From: Acidobacteriota bacterium
GTDB taxonomy: Bacteria; Acidobacteriota; Terriglobia; Bryobacterales; Bryobacteraceae
NCBI GenBank assembly: GCA_023436715.1
Contig: JAEZIJ010000233.1
Span: forward strand, 1-64,000
Direction of reading: 5' to 3'
DNA: 64,000 nt
Shown here: positions 38,198-46,047 of the stretch, piece after piece
Numbering within the stretch: position 1 is the stretch's first letter
Layout of the letters: every line of letters starts with the position of its first letter
Translations under genes and position numbers: made by a program
Notes under the pieces: generated by a model
What the model was told of the DNA's origin: nothing
What the model saw: the letters and a program-made list of their open reading frames with translations, nothing else
The model's database searches: none

Positions 38198-39160
38198 GTG
38201 AATGGGTTAACCGACATCGCCGGACTGCGCGTCGGCCACGTGTCCGACTACGAAGCTCTGACGGGCTGCACGGTGATCCTTTGCGAAAGCGGCGCGGTCG
38301 CCGGCGCCGACCTCCGCGGCTCTGCAACCGGAACGGAAGAATTCTCGGTGCTGGACCCGGGCCACGTCGCAAACCGGGTCCACGCAGTGGTTCTCGCCGG
38401 TGGCAGCGCTTTCGGCGTCGAGTCCGCCTCGGGGGTCCGGCGTTATCTCGAGCAAAAGGGAATTGGTTTCGAGACGGGTGCGGCCAAAGTGCCTATCGTG
38501 CCTTGCGCGATACTCTACGACCTCGGAATCGGCAAACCGAATGTGCGCCCCACCCGCGAGATGGGCGAGGCCGCGGCAGCCGCCGCGACTCCCGGTCCGG
38601 TGAAGGAGGGCGCGGTCGGCGCCGGCACGGGAGCCACTGTGGGCAAACTCTTCGGCATGTCGCGGGCGATGAAATCCGGCATCGGATCAGCCACAGTGCC
38701 GCTTGAAGGCGTATACGCCGGTGTGCAGGTTTCCGCGCTCGCGGCTGTTAACGCGTTCGGCGACATCATCGATCCGGAGACGGGCAAGATCGTCGCGGGC
38801 GCGCGCCGGTCGCCGCAGAGTCAGGATTTCGCGGATACGGCGGCTCAGCTAAAGCGCGGCGGCCACCTCAGCTTCGGGCGCCGCGAGAACACGACTCTCG
38901 TCGTGGTTGCGACTAACGCGAAGCTCGACCGCATCGAAGCCCGCAAACTCGCCCAGCAGGCCCAACTCGGAATGGCGCGCGCCATCCGCCCCGTGAACAC
39001 GATGGTGGATGGAGATCTCACGATCGCCCTCTCGGTAGGCGACCGTAAGGCCGACATCAATGCCCTGGGAGTCGCCGCCGCCGAAGCCGTGGCGGAATCG
39101 GTTCTCCGGGCCGTCCGGTTGGCCCCGACGCTCGGCGGAGTACCGGGGCTGGCGGGGTAG
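38198..39160 (+). CDS. P1-family (DmpA/L-aminopeptidase) N-terminal nucleophile hydrolase
   Basis: A 320-residue peptidase family S58 protein: LTDIAGLRVGHVSDYEALTGCTVILCE, HAVVLAGGSAFGVESASGVRRYLE, VPIVPCAILYDLGIG, GAVGAGTGATVGKLFGM (self-cleavage region with Thr/Ser nucleophile) and RENTTLVVVATNA. Members cut themselves and release N-terminal amino acids or act on beta-peptides. The start is GTG 38198, which diverges from mlaE. No signal peptide is seen, so a cytoplasmic location is likely. The physiological substrate is unknown. Confidence 0.85.
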   Translation: MNGLTDIAGLRVGHVSDYEALTGCTVILCESGAVAGADLRGSATGTEEFSVLDPGHVANRVHAVVLAGGSAFGVESASGVRRYLEQKGIGFETGAAKVPIVPCAILYDLGIGKPNVRPTREMGEAAAAAATPGPVKEGAVGAGTGATVGKLFGMSRAMKSGIGSATVPLEGVYAGVQVSALAAVNAFGDIIDPETGKIVAGARRSPQSQDFADTAAQLKRGGHLSFGRRENTTLVVVATNAKLDRIEARKLAQQAQLGMARAIRPVNTMVDGDLTIALSVGDRKADINALGVAAAEAVAESVLRAVRLAPTLGGVPGLAG

Positions 39161-39562
39161 CTACTGCTGTGCGCAAAGCCGGCGGTCGACGGTGCTGATA
39201 TGGTGCTTCAGCCACTGCGATAGAAACTGGCTGATTTCTACCGTCATGGCTACCTGCCCGCAAGCGAATCGCTGCTGAAACTCCGTGACCTGCCGGGTGA
39301 GTTCGACGTGCTCCCGAACGTGAGCGTCACGGTCCGGATAGCCTATGCGAGCCATCAACTGCTCTTCGTGAGAGAAATGCTCTCGGGTGTAGGCGACCAG
39401 ATTGGCCAGAAGCCGTTCAAGAATCTGCTTTCCCGTACCGGACAGCATCGCCCGGTGCAGATCGTCGGCATAGCCGAACAGCTTTTTGTGCTGGCGGTCG
39501 ATCTCCGGATCGTCCACGCTGTACGCCTCGGTCCATTGAAAAAGGCTTCTCGTCTCGGCCAT
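39161..39562 (-). CDS. bacteriohemerythrin
   Basis: A 133-residue four-helix hemerythrin. Diiron ligands are visible as EIDRQHKKLFGYADDLH (first His), EHFSHEEQLMARIGYPDRDAHVREH (His, Glu, His, His pattern) and WLKHHISTVD at the C-terminus (HxxxD). ATG 39562 (MAETRSLFQW) follows AAGAGGGA and gives the usual family length. Oxygen binding or sensing is the expected role. It converges with the P1 peptidase gene: its stop lies directly after that gene's stop. Confidence 0.9.
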   Translation of the reverse strand: MAETRSLFQWTEAYSVDDPEIDRQHKKLFGYADDLHRAMLSGTGKQILERLLANLVAYTREHFSHEEQLMARIGYPDRDAHVREHVELTRQVTEFQQRFACGQVAMTVEISQFLSQWLKHHISTVDRRLCAQQ

Positions 39563-39602
39563 ATCCCTCTTACTGCCGTATCGGCTGCATCGGGGGAGAT
39601 GT

Positions 39603-42266
39603 TTAGTGCCTGAGCGCCGCGACAGGATCCACCCGCACAGCCCTGCGAGCGGGCACGAGACTTGCAACCACGACGGCTGCGGCGAGCACCGCCCCAGTTC
39701 CTGCCACTATCGTCGGATTACCCGGTTGCACTCCGTACACGAACCTGACGAGCAGGCGTGAGGTCGCCAAAACCGCGAGCGAGCCAAGAACCAGGCCTGC
39801 GCCGGCAACCGAAAATGCCTCGACGGCAACCATTCGCAGCACGTCGCGCGGGCGAGCGCCCAGAGCGACCCGAATTCCGATCTCGTTTGTTCTCCTCATG
39901 ACTGTGTAGGAGACAACGCCGAACACGCCGATAGTCGCCAGCACAAGCGCCAGGCCGGAAAACAGGCCGACGAGAAGCATATTCAGGCGTGGACCGGCGA
40001 TGTCTTTGGCAACCAGTTGCTGCATTGATGCCATGTCCGCAATCGGTTGGTCTTTGTCGATGTCCGCGACGATTGCCCTTGCCTGCTTCGCGATTGCCGA
40101 AGCTTCTCCAGCGGTGCGAACCACCAGGACGATCAGTCGTGAAAGCCCGCTGTCCTGCCTGGATGCGGGGATCTGCCGGTTGAGGATATATATGGCCGGC
40201 TCGGGCTCTTGTGCGAGTCTGAAGTGGCGAATGTCTTTCACCACGCCGGCGACATTGAACCAGTCCGCGCCCCCGATTGCGTATATCCGAATGCGCCCGC
40301 CAAGAGCGTCGCCTTGAGGCCAGTGCCGGCGGGCAAGCGACTCGCTGACAATTGCAACCGGCGGCGTGCCGTTGCGATCGGACGTATCGAAGTAGCGTCC
40401 GCGGCGCAGGGGAATACCGATAGCGCTCAGATAGTCTCCGCTCACATACGCCAGGCGCGCAAAAAGCTCCGGCTCGGAACGACCCGCTATGGCGAATTTA
40501 GTACCTTGGCTGATGATCCCAAACGGCAAAGCAGAGACGGTTCCGACCCCGAGAACTCCAGGAAGAGCGGATGTGCGGGCAAGCAACTCCTCCCGGAAGT
40601 TCTCGACGTGGCGCCCTGTCGGGTGCTTAGTTGGGGAAAGGAGAAGACGCATCGTGAGGACATTTTCGCGTCTGAAACCGGGATCGACGTTAGTGAGACG
40701 GTATACGCTCTGGCCGAGCACACCCGCCGACGCAAGCAATACGAGCGCGAGAGCGACTTCGGCCGCCGCCAATGCCTTAGCGCCGCGATTTCGCCTGGTA
40801 ATCGACCGGCTCCCATCTCTTAGTCCCTGATCGAGGCTCACACGGCGGAGCCGGAACGCCGTCACGATGCCGAACAGCAGCCCTGTTGCAAGTGAGCATC
40901 CCACGGCAAAGAGCAGGACCGCGGAGTTGATGCCGATATCTTCCGCCCTCGGGATGCCGGGGGGCAGTAGCGCTCTCAGCGGAGGCAAAGCACAGGCTGC
41001 AATGCCGATCCCGGCTGCTCCTCCAATCAGCGCCAGCAGCAACGACTCGATCAGTAACTGGCGGGCAAGGCGCATGCCGGAAACACCCAGGGCCCGGCGG
41101 ATGGCGAACTCCCCCGCCCTGCCGGCCGCGCGAGCAAGGAGCATAACGGCAACATTTGCGCACATGATGAGCAGCAGAACCATCACCGCCGCAGACAATA
41201 ACACCAATGCCGGGCGGATATCGTCCATGACCCGCGATTCGCTGAGAGGCGATACCTTCGCACCCCATCCGCTGTTCTCTTTGGGGTAGCCGGTTCTGAG
41301 CCGCGCCATGACTGCATCCATTTCGGATCGGGCGTGATCGAGGGAGACGCCGGGCTTGAGGCGAGCGACCACATACAGATCGTGTGCCTCTCGAAGAGCC
41401 GCGAACTCGGAGCGGTGGTTCAGCGAGAGCCACATCGGCGGGCCCCAAGGCGCCGGCCAGTGAGGCGGAAACCGGACCCCCCGCGGCATCACACCAACGA
41501 TCGTGAATGACTCTCCATCGATTTTGAGCCGCCTGCCCAGGATTTTCGGATCGCCGTTGAACCGGGTGCGCCAGTATTCGTACTCAAGGAGGGCGGAGCG
41601 CGGGCCTCCGGGCAGATCGTCTTCCAGGCTGAAGCCCCGGCCAAATAGAGGCCTGATTCCAAGTAATGGAAACAAGTTGGCCGAGACCCGGTGCGGGTTC
41701 AGTTCTTCCGGTTGAGGGCCGCCTAGAACGTTCGCCTGGCGCCTGGCTTGGTGCGCGGCAAAATCCTCGAACGAATTTGTCTGTGTCTTCCAATCACGCA
41801 GGTTGAGATGCGAGGTGCCCGCCTCGAACCGTCGCCCGGTCAATTGCTGTACGCTGACATCCACAAGCCGGTCTGGATCCGCGTACGATAGCGGCGCCAG
41901 CCAAACCCCGTAAGCAACACTGAAAACGGCGGTAGCGGCTCCGATCCCGAGCGCGAGCGTGCCAACAGTGACCGTGGTAAACCCCGGACTGCGGCGCATG
42001 ATGCGCACCGCGTACTTCAGGTCATGGCCAACTTCGTCCACTAACCGCCAACCCCATTGCTCACGGCTTAGTTCCGCAGCGCGAGCGGCGTTGCCGAACT
42101 GTCGTTTAGCCGCCCAGACTGCCTCATCGGCTGCCATTCCCGCGTCGCGATTCGCTTGTGCGTTCATCGCGAGATGGAATTCGACTTCCTCCTCGAAATC
42201 GCTCTCGAATTGGCTTCGCCGTAGGAGAAAAGCCGACCTGCGCCATAACCTCCCGAGGAAGCTCAT
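39603..42266 (-). CDS. ADOP-type FtsX/MacB-like permease (locus 2)
   Basis: An 887-residue protein of the same family and layout as that at 31.0 kb: N-terminal EVEFHLAMNAQANRDAGM, then VGHDLKYAVRIMRRSPGFTTVTVGTLALGIGAATAVFSV, MacB core, MCANVAVMLLARAAGRAGEFAIRRALG, second core, ATIGVFGVVSYTVMRRTNEIGIRVALG and the end RRAVRVDPVAALRH. It is intact. An AAGGAG RBS lies before ATG 42266. Its padR gene directly upstream has been split by an IS630 element, so its control is likely lost or changed. Confidence 0.88.
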   Translation of the reverse strand: MSFLGRLWRRSAFLLRRSQFESDFEEEVEFHLAMNAQANRDAGMAADEAVWAAKRQFGNAARAAELSREQWGWRLVDEVGHDLKYAVRIMRRSPGFTTVTVGTLALGIGAATAVFSVAYGVWLAPLSYADPDRLVDVSVQQLTGRRFEAGTSHLNLRDWKTQTNSFEDFAAHQARRQANVLGGPQPEELNPHRVSANLFPLLGIRPLFGRGFSLEDDLPGGPRSALLEYEYWRTRFNGDPKILGRRLKIDGESFTIVGVMPRGVRFPPHWPAPWGPPMWLSLNHRSEFAALREAHDLYVVARLKPGVSLDHARSEMDAVMARLRTGYPKENSGWGAKVSPLSESRVMDDIRPALVLLSAAVMVLLLIMCANVAVMLLARAAGRAGEFAIRRALGVSGMRLARQLLIESLLLALIGGAAGIGIAACALPPLRALLPPGIPRAEDIGINSAVLLFAVGCSLATGLLFGIVTAFRLRRVSLDQGLRDGSRSITRRNRGAKALAAAEVALALVLLASAGVLGQSVYRLTNVDPGFRRENVLTMRLLLSPTKHPTGRHVENFREELLARTSALPGVLGVGTVSALPFGIISQGTKFAIAGRSEPELFARLAYVSGDYLSAIGIPLRRGRYFDTSDRNGTPPVAIVSESLARRHWPQGDALGGRIRIYAIGGADWFNVAGVVKDIRHFRLAQEPEPAIYILNRQIPASRQDSGLSRLIVLVVRTAGEASAIAKQARAIVADIDKDQPIADMASMQQLVAKDIAGPRLNMLLVGLFSGLALVLATIGVFGVVSYTVMRRTNEIGIRVALGARPRDVLRMVAVEAFSVAGAGLVLGSLAVLATSRLLVRFVYGVQPGNPTIVAGTGAVLAAAVVVASLVPARRAVRVDPVAALRH

Positions 42267-42412
42267 GGAGTCTCCTTTACACCGGCTGCATCACACGAGC
42301 GATGGCGCTAATGAGCCTCTCGTATCTCTGTTCTTCAATACGGAGTTGGCGCTGGCCGGCAGCCGTCAATCTGTAATAGCGCGCCCGCCGGTTGTTGTCC
42401 GAAGCGCCCCAT

Positions 42413-43463
42413 TCAGCCTGCACCCAACCCGATTCGTCGTTTCGGATCAGTATAGGTCCAGCGGAATGGCCGAGCGGTCTTCGCGTATGCGCGGATGTAC
42501 TTCATCAGTTTGCGCGACAGGTCCGCCACTGAAGTGAATACCCCACGCGAAATTACATCCCGCTGAATCTTGCTGAACCAGATCTCAAACCTGGTTCAGC
42601 CAGGATGAGTAGGTCGGCGTGAAGTGAAACCGCACCTTCGGGTGATCGTTCAGGAACTGCTGGACTGCTTTGGTCTTGTGCGCGGAGAGGTTGTCGAGCA
42701 CGATGTGGATCTCGCGCGCCCAGCGGGCCTTGTGCACCAGGGCGGCGATGAACTCAATGAACTCCTCGCTGGTATGCCGCTTCGCCGTCTTGCCCTCCAC
42801 CTTGCCGGTTTTCACGTCGAGTGCAGCATAGAGCGATAGTGTGCCGTGGCGGTAATACTCGAACCCGTGTCGCTCGGCCCGGCCCGGTGAGAGCGGCAAA
42901 ACCGGATCGAGTCGATCCAGCGCCTGAATGGCGGTCTTCTCGTCCACGCAGAAGACGGCTGCATGCTGGGGTGGATTGACGTACAGTCCGATGATATCGG
43001 CCGCTTTCTCCTCGAACTGCGGATCGTTGCTGGCCATGTAGCTGTCCAGACGGTGGGGCTTCAGTTTCGCTTGCGCCAGAATCCGCTGTACCGTGGACTT
43101 GCTCAGTCCCAACGCCGTTGCCAACTTGCGGCAAGACCAATGCGTGCTGCCATCCTCGGGCTCCTGTTGAACTCGCTTGATGACGCGCGCTTGCACTGCA
43201 GCGGTCGCAGTCCGGGGTTCGCTGCCCTTGTGCCGCCCCTGCAGACCAGCCATGCGTGCTGCCCCAAGACACCGTTCGATCTCGCGGTAGGAAAGACCCT
43301 CTGCCAGCGCCAGAATCAAGCGCGCTCGGAAGACATCCCCGGCCGGTAAGGTGCGGGATTGTGCCCAGCGTTGGAGTTCTTCGCGTTCTTCCCGGGTGAT
43401 CTGCAGCAACTCTCGATTATGCGCCACACATACAAGGCGTTCGAAAGTAGCTGTATGTTTCAC
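42413..43463 (-). pseudogene. IS630 transposase with +1 frameshift before the catalytic Glu
   Basis: The first 292 codons (43463-42585) carry the helix-turn-helix (LGLSKSTVQRIL), SYMASNDPQFEEKAADIIGLY, the first Asp in FCVDEKTAIQALDR and the second in IHIVLDNLSAHKT. The frame stops right after YSSWLNQV at TGA. One extra T (CAG GTT TGA G) displaces the next codons, which in the other frame read EIWFSKIQRDVISRGVF and FRWTYTDPKRRI, so the catalytic Glu of the DDE triad is just beyond the stop. The GTT-TGA-G string resembles a +1 recoding site but could be a simple mutation. Reading to TGA 42413-42415 passes into padR. Confidence 0.85.
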
Positions 43464-43479
43464 TGGGACAGCTTACTAG
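42436..43479 (-). mobile_element. IS630-family insertion, right end deleted, inside padR
   Basis: About 1.04 kb between the two padR halves. The left end begins TAGTAAGCTGTCCCAG just after CTT of padR and includes a TA, the usual IS630 target. The transposase coding text reaches KRRI at the other border with no room for a right inverted repeat and no second TA. The border sequence CGAATC can be read both as the transposase end (R-I) and as padR (ESG), which suggests loss of the right end by recombination at a GAATC microhomology. Confidence 0.75.
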
Positions 43480-43655
43480 AAGGCGTTGAAGTGCCGGATA
43501 GAGCGAACCTTCGCCGACCTGAAGAACGTCGGCGGAAGCCTCCTGAATGTGCTGCGCAATACCCCACCCGTGCATCCGCCCGCGCGTGAGGGTTTTCAAG
43601 ATCAGCATTTCAAGCGTGCCCGGCAGCACGTCGTTGTTCAAGCCGTCTCTTCTTC

Positions 43656-43672
43656 CCATCGTTTTTCGATAG
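43656..43672. promoter_or_regulatory. PadR operator (locus 2)
   Basis: Minus strand CTATCG-AAAAA-CGATGG. It has the same half-sites and same five-base spacing as the locus-1 palindrome core (CTATCG-GAAAC-CGATAG). It overlaps the ATG at 43659, so the true padR start may be the TTG at the LNNDV position a few codons later. Confidence 0.65.
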
Positions 43673-43676
43673 GAAG

Positions 43677-43705
43677 AGTATGAGTCCGTTTCCTCGTGCT
43701 GTCAA
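43677..43705 (-). promoter_or_regulatory. sigma70-like promoter for padR (locus 2)
   Basis: On the minus strand TTGACA (43705-43700) and CATACT (43682-43677) are spaced by 17 bases. The operator begins 4 bases after the -10 box, near the expected transcription start, a position suited to repression. Confidence 0.7.
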
Positions 43706-43709
43706 TGAC

Positions 43710-43730
43710 AAAAAGTCGCGAAATCGCGAC
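43710..43730 (-). terminator. intrinsic terminator after hepT
   Basis: The minus strand reads GTCGCG-ATTT-CGCGAC followed directly by TTTTT, five bases after the hepT stop. The stem has six GC-rich pairs and the T-run is right after it, a typical Rho-independent terminator closing the mntA-hepT transcript. Confidence 0.75.
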
Positions 43731-43735
43731 AAGTA

Positions 43736-44077
43736 TCAGGAGAGCTCGGTCCGCAGGATCTCCGCGACTTGAGCGCGAAGAGCGGGGGCGTGATCCGTTG
43801 CGGTTTGCCAGACGAGCGGCCAGTAGATGCCGAAGTACTCGTGGACCAGGATGTTCCTCAGCGCAACGATGTCTGGCCACGGCACGGAGTTGTACCGGGT
43901 CGTAATCGCGGGACTGAGCCGCGCCACGGCTTCACCAACAATCGTGAGCTTCTGGGCGACGGCATAATAGAGCGTCTCGTCAGCGAGGAAGCCGGCTTCG
44001 GTCCGTCCTGCGATCGCCTTCGCGATCCAATCCAACGCTTCCAGGATGTCGGTCAGACGCTGCTGATCACGCCGCAT
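43736..44077 (-). CDS. hepT: HepT-like HEPN toxin
   Basis: A 113-residue DUF86/HEPN protein. It starts MRRDQQRLTDILEALDWI, and the RNase motif R-x4-H-x-Y is visible as RNILVHEYFGI (about 75-85). The length is normal. The start at 44077 overlaps the antitoxin gene by 11 bases; an in-frame upstream GTG-type start would overlap more. In the MNT-HEPN module the toxin is an RNase or is silenced by AMPylation of the motif Tyr by the partner MntA. That Tyr is present here. Confidence 0.85.
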   Translation of the reverse strand: MRRDQQRLTDILEALDWIAKAIAGRTEAGFLADETLYYAVAQKLTIVGEAVARLSPAITTRYNSVPWPDIVALRNILVHEYFGIYWPLVWQTATDHAPALRAQVAEILRTELS

Positions 44078-44372
44078 AGACCAGACGCGCCTCGGCCAGC
44101 ACACCGGGCCGGATGAGCGGCTTCAACGCCGGTTTGACAGCGACGTCAACGCGGCGGCCGAGCAGGGCGCTGAGTTCACGAATTATGGCCGCAACACCCA
44201 GCAAGCCGGGACGAGCGTCCGGCAGAAAATCCACGAGAAAATCGATGTCGCTGTCGGGCCGCATCTGACCGCGCACGGCCGACCCGAAGATGGACAACTC
44301 CTTCACCTGGTGGCGGCGGCAGATGTCAGCGATCTCGACTTCTGGAAGCTCGATGCCGCGAGCGATGGTCAT
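44067..44372 (-). CDS. mntA: MntA-like nucleotidyltransferase antitoxin
   Basis: A 101-residue minimal nucleotidyltransferase. The active-site motif GS-x10-D-x-D is complete in IFGSAVRGQMRPDSDIDFLVDF (about 29-50), with the later VDVAVKPALKPLIRP strand that supplies the third acidic position. It comes first in the operon and overlaps hepT. In characterised pairs it adds AMP units to the HepT tyrosine and so neutralises it. The pair lies just outside the proposed prophage border. Confidence 0.85.
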   Translation of the reverse strand: MTIARGIELPEVEIADICRRHQVKELSIFGSAVRGQMRPDSDIDFLVDFLPDARPGLLGVAAIIRELSALLGRRVDVAVKPALKPLIRPGVLAEARLVYAA

Positions 44373-44643
44373 GCGATCAATTCCTTCGTCCCATTATCCG
44401 TCCACACTTGACCAAACGGTGAGGCGAGGGATTAGCGCCTGTCCTGCGCTCTCCCCGCACCGGCGGCCGCGGCCGTCCGGTCGGGCGAATGGATCGTCTG
44501 CGTCCCGGTGCCGAACACCGCCGTAGTACCGTCAGGCAACTCTGCCACCTAAATGCGCGCGTCACCAACAGTCTGCTGTCTGGCACGGCACACTTCATGT
44601 GGGGTGTAAACCGCAGGAACTCTTAACAGGTTGGGGTTTGAAT
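44373..44643. other. intergenic, no gene called
   Basis: Between mntA and the tRNA-Ala fragment. A minus-strand frame with VAELPDGTTAVFGTGTQ text occurs near 44.45-44.55 kb but has no start, no neighbour and no recognised family. Nothing else is visible. Confidence 0.35.
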
Positions 44644-44689
44644 TGGTGGACCTGGTGAGATTCGAACTCACGACCTCTTCCATGCCATG
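44644..44689 (-). other. attachment-site copy: 3' half of tRNA-Ala(GGC)
   Basis: The minus strand carries a tRNA from the anticodon loop (ATGGCAT, anticodon GGC) through the 3' anticodon stem, variable AGGTC, T-arm GTGAG-TTCGAAT-CTCAC, acceptor strand CAGGTCC, discriminator A and CCA (44644-44646). The 5' half is absent; upstream bases do not pair. A break at the anticodon loop is a well-known crossover place for tyrosine integrases, so this is best read as an attL/attR copy. Confidence 0.75.
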
Positions 44690-44697
44690 GCGGACAG

Positions 44698-44711
44698 ATC
44701 AATCACTTACG
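44698..44711 (-). other. 14-base word beside the att copy
   Basis: CGTAAGTGATTGAT on the minus strand, the same word as beside tRNA-Gln at 20735-20748. Read from the tRNA sequence into the element it has the same direction in both places. It may be an integrase site. Confidence 0.4.
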
Positions 44712-44946
44712 AACATGACTCACTGAAAACAAAAGACTTAGCGCGTTGTGCTTTGGTCCCAGTTTGGTCCCAGTTAGCGGATCTTTTGGCGTTTCGACCC
44801 ACGTCGGACCCAGTCTTCTGGCCCGCGGAACGCCACATGCATCGCGCACGCGTGCGGTCGTTTCCGACCTCATGATGTTCTCTCCGTGTCGTGAAACAGG
44901 AGACGAAGACAAGAGTTTCCCTATACATGCGGCGCCACTTCCGCAC
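44707..44946 (-). pseudogene. possible integrase C-terminal tail remnant
   Basis: Minus-strand text ends GRNAKRSANWDQTGTKAQRAKSF. The WDQTGTK-type ending resembles the variable tail that follows the catalytic Tyr in some phage integrases, and it points straight at the tRNA fragment. No catalytic motif is present upstream. It may be all that remains of an earlier integrase; the assignment is weak. Confidence 0.25.
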
Positions 44947-45066
44947 ACGCCGTTGCCACGGCGAAAGCTCATCGCGGAGCTGCGAAGTGACGTATCATGA
45001 TCTTGTATCGGCAGGGCTCTTACCGCGACGGAGAGCCGGTTTCCCGACACAAATGGGTTTACTGCT

Positions 45067-46047
45067 ATGAGCGCCGCTCGTCACATGATCGCGCTGTTGC
45101 GGAGCCATCTTGATGGCGACGACAGGGAATTCCTGTCGGTCGCCATGCAGGCAGCCGCTCACGAAGCTCGTCTGGGCCATGCCACGATCGCGCAACAGTT
45201 GCGGGATCTGATCGACGAAGCTAAGCGCCGTGCCTCTGCGGTCGAGACCCGTCCCGGCCAGTTGATTGTCCTAGAGCCTCGTGGCGAACTGGCCAACCTG
45301 CTGTCTGTTCAAACGCCCAGTGTCCGGCTCGGTGATATGGCGTTGCCCGCCTCCCTGGCAGAGCGGCTGAATCGCGTCCTGCTCGAACATCGCCAACAAA
45401 AGAAGCTGCGCGAACACGGATTGAATCCCCGTAGAAAGCTGCTCTTCATTGGACCGCCTGGAACCGGAAAGACGATGACAGCATCCGCGCTCGCCGGCGA
45501 GTTGCACGCGCCGCTGTTCACGATCATGCTCGAGGGCCTAATCACCAAATTCATGGGTGAGACCGCGGCAAAGCTGCGGGCGGTCTTCGAAGCCATCCGG
45601 CAGACGCAAGGAGTGTATCTCTTCGACGAGTTCGATGCGCTCGGCGCGCACCGCAATCAGCCGAACGATGTTGGCGAGATCCGCCGCGTGCTGAACTCGT
45701 TTCTGCAACTGCTCGAAAAGGACACTTCGCAGAGCCTGATCGTCGCCGCAACAAATCACCCGGACCTCCTGGACCGGGCATTGTTCCGGCGCTTTGACGA
45801 TGTAATTGAGTACCAGCTCCCCGATTCGGAGGTCGTGAAGGATATCCTTCATCGCAAGTTGGCGATGTTCCAGGCGGGAGATGTCGAATGGTCGCAGATA
45901 TTGCCGGTCGCCACTGGCTTAAGCCACGCTGATCTGGCGCGTGCCAGCGAAGAGGCGGCAAAGCAAGCCGTCTTGAGCGGATCGACCCGAATCACAACAG
46001 AAGCCCTTCTGTCGGCAATTCAAGAGCGAAAGGCAGCCTCCCGCTAA
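45067..46047 (+). CDS. ietA: IetA-like AAA+ ATPase of an ietAS defence pair
   Basis: A 326-residue AAA+ protein. A helical N-terminal part (about 1-75) precedes Walker A GPPGTGKTMTAS (about 129-140), pore-like region LITKFMGETAAKLRAVFEA, Walker B GVYLFDEFDALG, sensor-1 IVAATNHPDLLDRAL and arginine finger text FRRFDDVIEY, then the lid with SHADLARASEEAAKQAV. The protease gene abuts it with no gap (TAA then ATG). ATPase plus subtilase pairs of this type are known as IetA/IetS, first seen on Agrobacterium plasmids and later shown to protect against phages. It may unfold or gate substrates, or hold the protease inactive. Confidence 0.8.
   Translation: MSAARHMIALLRSHLDGDDREFLSVAMQAAAHEARLGHATIAQQLRDLIDEAKRRASAVETRPGQLIVLEPRGELANLLSVQTPSVRLGDMALPASLAERLNRVLLEHRQQKKLREHGLNPRRKLLFIGPPGTGKTMTASALAGELHAPLFTIMLEGLITKFMGETAAKLRAVFEAIRQTQGVYLFDEFDALGAHRNQPNDVGEIRRVLNSFLQLLEKDTSQSLIVAATNHPDLLDRALFRRFDDVIEYQLPDSEVVKDILHRKLAMFQAGDVEWSQILPVATGLSHADLARASEEAAKQAVLSGSTRITTEALLSAIQERKAASR

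Larger units (their letters stand above)
42277..43659 (-). pseudogene. PadR regulator (locus 2) split by an IS630 element
   Basis: The N-terminal half reads at 43659-43480: LNNDVLPGTLEMLILKTL, RMHGWGIAQHIQEASADVL, VGEGSLYPALQRL. The rest resumes at 42435 with ESGWVQAEWGASDNNRRARYYRLTAAGQRQL and ends AIARVMQPV at TAA 42277-42279. Together they form a complete PadR of about 110 residues, matching the intact padR at 30.7 kb except for about one codon lost at the join. The ADOP gene starts 10 bases downstream, as in locus 1. The conserved operator and a good promoter remain upstream, so the N-terminal fragment can still be transcribed, possibly as a short chain ending in IS sequence. Confidence 0.85.

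Noticed and set aside
42436..43479. Complete IS630 element with target duplication
   Set aside because: A TA and a plausible left end are present, but no right inverted repeat or second TA exists, so only a truncated copy is claimed.
44377..44598. Minus-strand frame next to mntA
   Set aside because: Arg/Pro-rich reading without family or start. An alternate frame gives a plausible protein tail but cannot be supported.
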